Assembly (NCBI GenBank): GCA_040902305.1
Contig: JBBDXN010000143.1
Coordinates: forward strand, 1-14,247
Length of the DNA: 14,247 bases
Direction of reading: 5' to 3'
DNA from: CAMLFJ01 sp040902305
Lineage (GTDB): Bacteria > Methylomirabilota > Methylomirabilia > Rokubacteriales > CSP1-6
Shown here: one piece after another, positions 9,110-14,247 of the stretch
How the letters are laid out: each line of letters begins with the position of its first letter
Position numbering within the stretch: position 1 is the stretch's first letter
Translations under genes and position numbers: made by a program
The notes under the pieces: generated by a model
Databases searched by the model: none
Seen by the model: the letters and a program-made list of their open reading frames with translations, nothing else
What the model was told of the DNA's origin: nothing

Positions 9110-11007
9110 GCGAGAGCCGCGGCCTCATTCTCAACGTGGACGACTACGAGGGAGGGCGTTACGCGCGCACCCAGATGCTCCAGCGGGCCGGCTTCCAGGT
9201 CCTCGAGGCGGGAACGGGCGCCGGCGCCCTGCGGGCCGCGATGGAGCATCGGCCCGACCTCGTGCTGCTCGACGTCAACCTGCCGGACATGGACGGCTTC
9301 GAGGTGTGCCGGCGGCTCCGGGCCCAGCCCACGACGCTCACGCTGCCGATCGTGCACATCTCCGCGACCTTCCTGGGCGACAAGGCGCGGGACCTCGCCT
9401 ACGAGGGAGGGGCGGATGGCTACCTCACCGAGCCGGTCGAGCCCGCCGCGCTCCTCGCCACCATCCACTCGCTCCTGCGGCTGCGGCGGGCCGAGGAGGG
9501 GCTCCGCGCGGCGAGCCGCGGCTGGCAGGCCACCTTCGACGCGATCGGTGACGGCATCTGCCTGCTCACCGCGGACGGCGTGGTGTCCCGCTGCAACGGG
9601 GCGTTCGGCGACCTGCTCGGCCGGTCCGCGACGGAGGCCGTCGGCACCGCGTGGGCGGACGTCTGGCAGCGGGTCGGCAACGCGGAGGCGACGTCCCCGC
9701 TCGCACGCGTGCACGAGAGCCGTCGCCGGGAGACGGTGGACTTCGCCCGCGGGCCCGACTGGTTCCGTCTGCTCGTGGATCCGGTGCTCGACGGCGACGC
9801 GGTGACCGGCATGGTGTGCATCGTGAGCGACATCACGATCGAGCGCCAGGCGACCGAGGTGCGCGCCGCCCTCTTCGCGCGGGAGCAGGAGGCGCGCGAG
9901 GACGCGGAGGCCAGCAACCGATCCAAGGACGAGTTCCTCGCCATGCTCGGGCACGAGCTGCGCAATCCGCTCGACGTCATCGGCAGCGCGGTGCGGGTGC
10001 TGGACTCGCGGCCGGAGGAGGACCCGGCCGCGCTCCAGGCCCGCGCGGTCCTCGGGCGGCAGGTGAGCCAGCTCGGTCGCCTCGTCGGCGATCTCCTCGA
10101 CGTGGGCCGCGTCACCACCGGCAAGATCACCCTCGTGCGCGTGCCGGTGGATCTGGCCGAGACGGTACGGCGCTGCGTGACCGGCGTGATCGCGTCCGGC
10201 CGGCCCCCCCAGCACCGGATCAGCCTGCGGGCCGAGCCTTCGTGGGTCGATGCGGATCAGGCTCGCCTCGAGCAGATCGCCATGAACCTCCTGTCGAACG
10301 CGGTGAAGTACACGCCGGCGGGCGGCGAGATCACGGTCACGGTGGGCGGCGATGGGCAGACCGCGCGGCTCTCGGTGACGGATACCGGCGAGGGCCTGGC
10401 GCCCCAGATGATCGAGCGGGTCTTCGATCTGTTCTACCAGGGCGAGCGGACGCTCGATCGCGCCGAAGGTGGGCTCGGCATCGGCCTGACCCTGGTGCGG
10501 CGGCTCACCGAGCTGCACGGGGGGCGGGTGGCGGCGGCCAGCGAGGGCCCCGGACGGGGCAGCACCTTCTCGCTGGAGATTCCCCAGATCGCAGGGCCGG
10601 GACCGGCGTCGCACGCCGCCGAGGCCGCACCCGCGTCGCGCCCGCGCCGCATCCTCATCATCGAGGACAGCCAGGACAGCCGCGACATGCTCCGGTACCT
10701 GCTCGAGCACGCCGGGCACGAGGTGCACGAGGCCTCCGACGGCCCGTCCGGCGTGGCGGCCGCGCTGTCCGTGCGCCCGGATGTCGCGCTCGTGGACGTG
10801 GGCCTGCCCGGCCTCGACGGTTACGAGGTCGCGCGGCGGGTGCGGGCGGCGGTCGAGGGGCGGGGGGTGCGGCTGGTCGCCCTCACCGGTTACGGCCTCC
10901 CGGACGACCACCGACGGTCGCAGGAGGCGGGCTTCGACGCGCACCTCGTGAAGCCGGTGGATCCCGCGCGGCTCGCCGCGGTCATCGGCGCCGCCGGCCC
11001 CCGCTGA
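9106..11007 (+). CDS. hybrid histidine kinase (REC/PAS/HisKA/HATPase/REC)
   Basis: Product of 633 aa. Order: REC1 (7-127, phosphoacceptor D56 in LLDVNLPDMDGFEV), PAS domain (about 139-250), a helical linker, HisKA with H283 (LGHELRNPLDVIG), HATPase_c with N-box NLLSNAVKYTPAGGEI (394-409), G1 DTGEGLA (426-432) and G2 GGLGIGLTLVRRL (455-467), and a C-terminal REC2 (515-629, E520/D521, D564, T594, K616). REC1 has TEPV where the switch lysine is expected, so E109 replaces K. There is no membrane segment. The start is GTG 9106, overlapping the previous stop as GTGA, with GGGAGGG 8 nt upstream. As the last gene of the operon it may receive phosphoryl groups from the upstream kinase through REC1 and pass them on through REC2; this is inferred. 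Confidence 0.92.
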   Translation: MSESRGLILNVDDYEGGRYARTQMLQRAGFQVLEAGTGAGALRAAMEHRPDLVLLDVNLPDMDGFEVCRRLRAQPTTLTLPIVHISATFLGDKARDLAYEGGADGYLTEPVEPAALLATIHSLLRLRRAEEGLRAASRGWQATFDAIGDGICLLTADGVVSRCNGAFGDLLGRSATEAVGTAWADVWQRVGNAEATSPLARVHESRRRETVDFARGPDWFRLLVDPVLDGDAVTGMVCIVSDITIERQATEVRAALFAREQEAREDAEASNRSKDEFLAMLGHELRNPLDVIGSAVRVLDSRPEEDPAALQARAVLGRQVSQLGRLVGDLLDVGRVTTGKITLVRVPVDLAETVRRCVTGVIASGRPPQHRISLRAEPSWVDADQARLEQIAMNLLSNAVKYTPAGGEITVTVGGDGQTARLSVTDTGEGLAPQMIERVFDLFYQGERTLDRAEGGLGIGLTLVRRLTELHGGRVAAASEGPGRGSTFSLEIPQIAGPGPASHAAEAAPASRPRRILIIEDSQDSRDMLRYLLEHAGHEVHEASDGPSGVAAALSVRPDVALVDVGLPGLDGYEVARRVRAAVEGRGVRLVALTGYGLPDDHRRSQEAGFDAHLVKPVDPARLAAVIGAAGPR

Positions 11008-11020
11008 GCGCCGCTCAGCG
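11002..11020. terminator. short hairpin spanning the convergent stop codons
   Basis: CGCTGAGC and GCTCAGCG form a perfect 8-bp stem with a GCC loop. The stop codons of both converging genes (TGA 11005-11007 on plus, and TGA at 11017-11015 on minus) lie inside the arms, and only 7 nt separate the genes. It is placed as a bidirectional terminator, but neither side has a convincing U-tract, so the terminator role is tentative. Confidence 0.35.
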
Positions 11021-11362
11021 TTCTCCGGCCGCGGTGTAGACCTCGATCAGCCTGGTCAAGGCTCGCACGTTCCGGTCGAGCACGTCGGCGGCGCGGGCCA
11101 CGGTGGCCTCGGTCGCGGCGTCGAGGCGCAGGATGTGAGTCCAGCCCGCGATCGCGTTGAGGGGAACGCGCAAGTCGTGGCTCAGGCGGTGCCGCTCCTC
11201 GCGGTCCGCCTCCCGCTCCTCCTCGAGCGACGCCCGCAGGGCGGTGAGGCTCGCGGCCAGGTCCGCGCGGGCCTCCGCGGAGAGGCCGCCCAGCCGTCCG
11301 CTCGTCGCTTCGAGGTCCGCGAGCCGCTCGAAGATCGCCTCGCGCCGTCCCACCTCGATCAC
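11015..11362 (-). CDS. DHp-only (HisKA) phosphoacceptor protein lacking an ATPase domain
   Basis: Product of 115 aa. A Glu/Arg-rich helix (about 28-60) leads into a HisKA motif RLSHDLRVPLNAIAGWTHIL (59-78) with the putative phosphohistidine H62. A second helix (82-113) completes a dimerization/phosphotransfer hairpin. The protein then stops: there is no HATPase domain. The usual HExxT phosphatase motif reads HDLRV, with V66 in place of Thr/Asn, so intrinsic phosphatase activity is unlikely. GTG 11362 overlaps the stop of the upstream sigma-54 activator as GTGA, so the two are probably co-translated. It may be an orphan phosphotransfer protein served by another kinase, a dominant-negative partner, or a truncated kinase. 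Confidence 0.75.
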   Translation of the reverse strand: MIEVGRREAIFERLADLEATSGRLGGLSAEARADLAASLTALRASLEEEREADREERHRLSHDLRVPLNAIAGWTHILRLDAATEATVARAADVLDRNVRALTRLIEVYTAAGER

Positions 11363-12759
11363 GATCCACTCCGGGGCGCGGTCTTCCGCCCCAGCAGGCC
11401 CCAGCGCTGCAGCATGTTGTGCAGCGTCTTGGTGCTGATGGCGAGCCGATCGGCCGCGCGGGTCTTGTTGTTGCTCTCGGCCGCGAGGGTCCTCAGCACG
11501 AACTGCTTCTCGACCTCGCGCAGGGGCAGCCCGATGGGGACGGTGAGGGCGTCGGGATCGCCGCTCCAGGCCGTCGACGCCGCCACCGGCGAGGTGTTCG
11601 GCAGGTACCGGGTGGTGAGCACGTCACCCTCGCAGGCGATGAAGGCCCGCTCGATCACGTTGCGCAGCTCGCGGACGTTGCCCGGCCAGGCGTTCGCCAT
11701 CAGGATCTTGAGCGTCGCGTCGTCCGCGCCGGTGACGCGCTTGTCGTACTTGCCGTTGAACTCCTCGATGAAGCCGGTGACGATCAGCGGGATGTCCTCG
11801 ACGCGCTGCCGCAGCGGCGGCACCGCCAGGGTGAAGACGTTCAGCCGGTAGTAGAGATCCTCCCGGAACGCGCCGTCCCTCAGGGCCGCGATCGGGTCCT
11901 TGTTGGTGGCGGCCACCACCCGCACGTCCACCTTGAGCTCGGTCTTGCCGCCGAGGCGGCGGAACGAGCCTTCCTCGAGCACGCGCAGGAACTTGGCCTG
12001 GGTCCCGGGCTGCATCTCGGCCACCTCGTCGAGCAGGAGCGTGCCGCCGTGGGACAGCTCGAAGCAGCCCTCGCGCCGGTCGCGCGCGTCCGTGAACGCC
12101 CCGCGCTCGTGGCCGAAGATCTCGCTCTCCAGCAGGGTCTCCGGCATCGCCGCGCAGTTGACCGCGACGAAGGGTCCGCCCGCCCGGGCCGAGAGCTCGT
12201 GGAGGGTGCGGGCCACCAGCTCCTTGCCGGTTCCGGTCTCCCCGTGGATCAGCACGGGGGCCGACGTGGCCGCGGCCTGCTCGATGAGCCGGTGGACCGC
12301 CTGCATGGGGGCGCTGCGCCCGATCAGGCGGCCCATGCCCCAGACGTCCTTCACGCGCCGCCGCAGGATCGTGATCTCGTCGAGCGTCCGCGCCCGGTCC
12401 AGGGCCTTCTCGACCAGCAGCCGGAGCCGATCGAGGTCGACCGGCTTGGTGAGGTAGTCGTAGGCGCCCTGGCGCATCGCGGCCACCGCGGTGTCCACGG
12501 TGGCCCGGCCGGTCAGGATGATGACGGGCACGCGCGGCATCTCCTGCTGGAGCGCGTTCAGCAGGCTCAGGCCGTCCATGTCCGGCATCATCAGGTCGGT
12601 GATGACGAGCGACGGGCGGAGGACGGGCGCCTTCTCCAGCGCCTCCCGGCCCTGAGACGCGACGTCCGTCGCGTAGCCCCACGTGCCGAGCAGCGTTTCG
12701 AGCGCGGCCCGCGAGTCTTCCTCGTCGTCCACGATGAGAATTTGGGGTTTCACCGCCAT
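11359..12759 (-). CDS. NtrC-family sigma-54-dependent response regulator (REC/AAA+/Fis-type HTH)
   Basis: Product of 466 aa from ATG 12759. The receiver domain (6-120) has D11/D12, phosphoacceptor D55 (LVITDLMMPDMDG), T83 and K105. The AAA+ domain (about 143-375) has Walker A GETGTGKE (173-180), the sigma-54 contact loop GAFTDA (220-225), Walker B GGTLLLDEV (238-246) and REDLYYRLNVF with the arginine-finger region (299-309). A Fis-type helix-turn-helix lies at about 430-450 (NKTRAADRLAISTKTLHNML). The GAFTGA motif has Asp for the second Gly. Upstream in-frame starts exist (ATG 12768, TTG 12777); 12759 gives the usual short lead into the receiver. Its likely partner is the overlapping DHp-only gene, and its likely targets include the sigma-54 promoters just upstream. 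Confidence 0.92.
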   Translation of the reverse strand: MAVKPQILIVDDEEDSRAALETLLGTWGYATDVASQGREALEKAPVLRPSLVITDLMMPDMDGLSLLNALQQEMPRVPVIILTGRATVDTAVAAMRQGAYDYLTKPVDLDRLRLLVEKALDRARTLDEITILRRRVKDVWGMGRLIGRSAPMQAVHRLIEQAAATSAPVLIHGETGTGKELVARTLHELSARAGGPFVAVNCAAMPETLLESEIFGHERGAFTDARDRREGCFELSHGGTLLLDEVAEMQPGTQAKFLRVLEEGSFRRLGGKTELKVDVRVVAATNKDPIAALRDGAFREDLYYRLNVFTLAVPPLRQRVEDIPLIVTGFIEEFNGKYDKRVTGADDATLKILMANAWPGNVRELRNVIERAFIACEGDVLTTRYLPNTSPVAASTAWSGDPDALTVPIGLPLREVEKQFVLRTLAAESNNKTRAADRLAISTKTLHNMLQRWGLLGRKTAPRSGS

Positions 12760-12772
12760 GGCCACCATATCG

Positions 12773-12788
12773 AGCAATCGCCGTGCCG
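12773..12788 (-). promoter_or_regulatory. sigma-54-type promoter match reading into the response regulator gene
   Basis: On the minus strand, CGGCAC-N5-TTGCT matches the -24/-12 consensus TGGCAC-N5-TTGCW except for the first base, with both invariant GG and GC doublets at the right spacing. The predicted start is near 12762, only about 3 nt before ATG 12759, which would give a nearly leaderless message. Either that start is correct, a later start is used, or the match is accidental. Confidence 0.4.
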
Positions 12789-13006
12789 GAGCCCGGGCGC
12801 GGGCAATGTGCCCGAAAGAAGAGCGTTCTCCAGATGACGCGCGAGCCGGCCTCGCGGATGACGGCAGAGTGGCACGGTAACAACGACTTGACTACTGGCC
12901 GGGCTCGCCCGTCGTCGGAACTTCCTACCCGGTAAGGGTTGGCCACTGCGCGGTGCCCAGGCGCGGCGAGCCGGACAAAACCGTCTCACGATCGGCATTC
13001 CGCTTG
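12789..13006. other. divergent intergenic region between the sigma-54 activator and the coiled-coil gene
   Basis: No coding gene is supported here. The stretch is noticeably less uniformly GC-rich than its neighbours and holds a short inverted repeat (12800-12814) and several scattered GTGCC/GGCAC pentamers (12783, 12808, 12871, 12953), one of which belongs to the minus-strand -24 box. These could be half-sites for the adjacent activator. No terminator or RNA gene was recognised. Confidence 0.4.
12800..12814. promoter_or_regulatory. inverted repeat, candidate activator binding site
   Basis: CGGGCA-ATG-TGCCCG is a perfect dyad with 6-bp arms and a 3-nt spacer. It lies about 190 nt upstream of the plus-strand sigma-54 promoter, a normal enhancer distance for NtrC-type activators, and just behind the minus-strand promoter. 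The assignment is by position and symmetry only; no matching second copy was found. Confidence 0.25.
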
Positions 13007-13022
13007 TGGCAGCCCGCTTGCT
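13007..13022 (+). promoter_or_regulatory. sigma-54-type promoter of the coiled-coil gene
   Basis: TGGCAG-N5-TTGCT fits the -24/-12 consensus (TGGCAC-N5-TTGCW) with one mismatch in the core and the exact spacing; GG and GC doublets are present. The start is predicted near 13033, leaving a leader of about 31 nt with an AGGAG ribosome binding site (13049-13053). A sigma-54 activator gene lies divergently next door, which raises confidence. Confidence 0.6.
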
Positions 13023-13063
13023 TTCAAGGTGCGTTTGCATTTCGCGAGAGGAGACTAAAAACA

Positions 13064-13327
13064 ATGACGGATCGGCGAGAACTCGAGCAGTCCCTCTTGA
13101 CCGAGGTCACCCGGCGTATCGCCGAGATCTCGGAGACGCAGCACGAGCTGGCGCGGCGGCAGCGGGTGCTGTCCCGCGCCGCGACGCAGCTCCGCACGGG
13201 CAAGGGAGCCGAGGCGGTACTGGCCGAGATGCGGGAGCAGAGCCCCGGTCTGCTCCAGGACTACTGCGATCTGCAGATCACGCTGACGCCGCACGCCCTT
13301 CGTCCAGTGCCCCGCGTGGCCGCCGCC
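13064..13327 (+). CDS. unrecognised coiled-coil protein, 3' end lost in assembly gap
   Basis: The first 88 residues are visible before a run of Ns. ATG 13064 has AGAGGAGA upstream (AGGAG 13049-13053, 10-nt spacing) and a sigma-54-type promoter. Residues about 3-62 are strongly amphipathic and charged (RELEQSLLTEVTRRIAEISE, then QHELARRQRVLSRAATQLRT), consistent with a coiled coil. The rest (LLQDYCDLQITLTPHALRPV) has no recognised motif. No signal peptide or membrane segment is seen. The frame happens to stay open after the gap, but that stretch is antisense to the next gene and should not be joined. The family is unknown; the AT-richer ribosome binding region suggests an efficiently translated gene. 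Confidence 0.7.
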
Positions 13328-13337
13328 NNNNNNNNNN
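13328..13337. other. assembly gap (10 N)
   Basis: Ten unknown bases, most likely a fixed-size scaffold spacer, so the true distance is unknown. It removes the 3' end of the coiled-coil gene and possibly a terminator or further genes between it and the convergent nucleotidyltransferase. Confidence 0.98.
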
Positions 13338-13348
13338 CCGATTCGCGG

Positions 13349-14247
13349 TCAGGCCGACGCGAGCGTGCGGGCCCAATCCGGCCGGACCCGCATGCGCGTG
13401 AGGGCCTCCATCACCCGGTGGGGGCTGCCCAGATCGGACCAGACGATGCGCGGTAGTCGAGAGACCGCGAGCGCGTCCGGACAGGCCTCGAGCACATCCC
13501 TGGAGAAGTTCGCCTTCGGCATCAGTTCGTAGGCCTGCCGGACCGCGTCGCTCTCCTCGGGCGTCCCCACGAACGGCTCGATGCGAGCCAGGCGATCGCT
13601 CAGCTCGGGTAGCGCCTGCCAGCCCGTCTGCGCCAGCGTCGCGACCTTGCCGACCAGCACCGAGGTATTCCAGAGGTGCCCGGCTCCGAGGCAGGTGCGG
13701 GCCCGCGCGACCGACGGCTTTTCCCAGAACTGCCGGACCGCGCGGACCGCCCCGGTGGACAGCTCGTCGCCGAGCTGCTCGTCGGGCTCGATCCACCCAT
13801 ACTCCACTTCCGGGGACGTCGGCTGCGCCCCCAGCAGCACCAGCCGCTCGGGGTGCTTGTCGACCCAGGCGCTCACTTCCGCGACGTGGGCCATGAAGGT
13901 CGTCTCCCCCAGCAGGAAGTGGTCGGACGGGAAGACGGCGACCGTCGCCTCCGGGTTGCGCCAGGCGATCCAGTGCACCGGGTAGAGGATGCCGGCGGCG
14001 GTGCCCCGATCGAGCGGCTGGGCCAGGATCCGGGGATGCGCGGCGCCCGCGAACTCCTCGGCGATGTAGCCGGCGTGCTGGCGCACGGTACTGACGAGGG
14101 TGCGCTCGCCCGGGATCGCCAGCGCGACTCGGTCGAGGGTCTGGCGCAACAGGGTGCGCGGCCCCAGGAGGCGCACGTACTGCTTCGGACGGTCGGCTCC
14201 GAGGACCTGGCGGACCAGCGTGCGCAGGCGCATGCCCTCGCCCCCGG
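13349..14247 (-). CDS. sugar-1-phosphate nucleotidyltransferase, mannose-1-phosphate guanylyltransferase-like (5' partial)
   Basis: The visible part is 298 aa plus stop. It starts inside the nucleotide-binding signature: the in-frame codons before ATG 14233 read GGEG, so GGEGMRLRTL is the usual GGxGxRL loop and the Met is internal. The true start lies beyond the window. Other family marks are RPKQYVRLLG, LAQPLDRGTAAGILYPV, AVFPSDHFL (metal-binding Asp), EYGWIEP, FWEKPS, LWNTSVLVG and WSDLGSPHRV near the C-terminus. Such enzymes make GDP-mannose or a similar NDP-sugar for polysaccharide or glycan synthesis. The C-terminal cupin-type isomerase domain of long ManC proteins is absent. The exact sugar and nucleotide are not fixed by sequence. 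It shows no obvious link to the signalling genes. Confidence 0.82.
   Translation of the reverse strand, partial: GGEGMRLRTLVRQVLGADRPKQYVRLLGPRTLLRQTLDRVALAIPGERTLVSTVRQHAGYIAEEFAGAAHPRILAQPLDRGTAAGILYPVHWIAWRNPEATVAVFPSDHFLLGETTFMAHVAEVSAWVDKHPERLVLLGAQPTSPEVEYGWIEPDEQLGDELSTGAVRAVRQFWEKPSVARARTCLGAGHLWNTSVLVGKVATLAQTGWQALPELSDRLARIEPFVGTPEESDAVRQAYELMPKANFSRDVLEACPDALAVSRLPRIVWSDLGSPHRVMEALTRMRVRPDWARTLASA

Noticed and set aside
6896..10944. Two minus-strand frames of more than 720 codons opposite the kinase genes
   Set aside because: Low-complexity His/Arg/Glu-rich antisense translations; the plus strand encodes complete histidine kinases with all motifs.
11419..12837. 472-codon plus-strand frame opposite the sigma-54 activator
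   Set aside because: No domain, and the antisense strand has a complete NtrC-type protein.
12870..12885. TGGCACGG as a third sigma-54 -24 box
   Set aside because: The -24 half is perfect, but the bases at the -12 position (CAACG) do not fit TTGCW at the required spacing.
13338..13456. Continuation of the coiled-coil gene after the N gap
   Set aside because: The gap length is unknown, so frame cannot be carried across, and the stretch is antisense to the nucleotidyltransferase C-terminus.

Overview
This is a very GC-rich window (roughly 70% by eye) with overlapping ATGA/GTGA gene junctions and one 10-N assembly gap, so it looks like a draft or metagenome-derived scaffold. It combines a dipeptide/oligopeptide ABC operon, sigma-54 machinery, stressosome genes and hybrid histidine kinases. 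This would fit a soil bacterium such as a Rokubacteria/Methylomirabilota or deltaproteobacterial-type lineage, but that is inference and no marker gene settles it. No tRNA, rRNA, CRISPR or transposon was seen.

Layout. (1) 1-4070, minus strand: a Dpp/Opp-type ABC transporter operon, permease-permease-ATPase-ATPase (3800 down to 30), with 4-nt overlaps at every junction and a perfect hairpin just past the last stop. The usual substrate-binding protein is missing. Its expected place holds only two tiny ORFs, one with a strong ribosome binding site and a signal-peptide-like start. (2) 3801-4294: a divergent regulatory region with a good sigma-70-like promoter facing each way. (3) 4295-11007, plus strand: a six-gene overlapping operon that starts as a stressosome module (RsbR, RsbS, RsbT), continues with a GHKL-ATPase/PP2C phosphatase fusion, and ends with two large hybrid histidine kinases. 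The first kinase carries an extra RsbT-like ATPase domain at its N-terminus. No RsbU, RsbV, RsbW or sigma factor is present. (4) 11015-12759, minus strand: an NtrC-type sigma-54 activator overlapped by a 115-aa protein that is only a histidine-kinase dimerization/phosphoacceptor helix pair with no ATPase. (5) 12760-13063: a divergent region with a sigma-54-type promoter match on each strand. (6) 13064-13327: the start of an unrecognised coiled-coil protein, cut by the N gap. (7) 13349-14247, minus strand: a sugar-1-phosphate nucleotidyltransferase (mannose-1-phosphate guanylyltransferase-like), cut at its 5' end by the window edge.

How the parts may work together. By analogy with Bacillus, RsbR and RsbS would hold RsbT in a stressosome, phosphorylation by RsbT would release it, and the PP2C fusion would reset the complex. 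Here the module is co-transcribed with hybrid kinases, so the likely output is a two-component phosphorelay rather than SigB. The convergent sigma-54 activator and its DHp-only partner are candidate downstream acceptors. The coiled-coil gene behind the sigma-54 promoter is the nearest candidate target. These links are inferred from gene order and domains.
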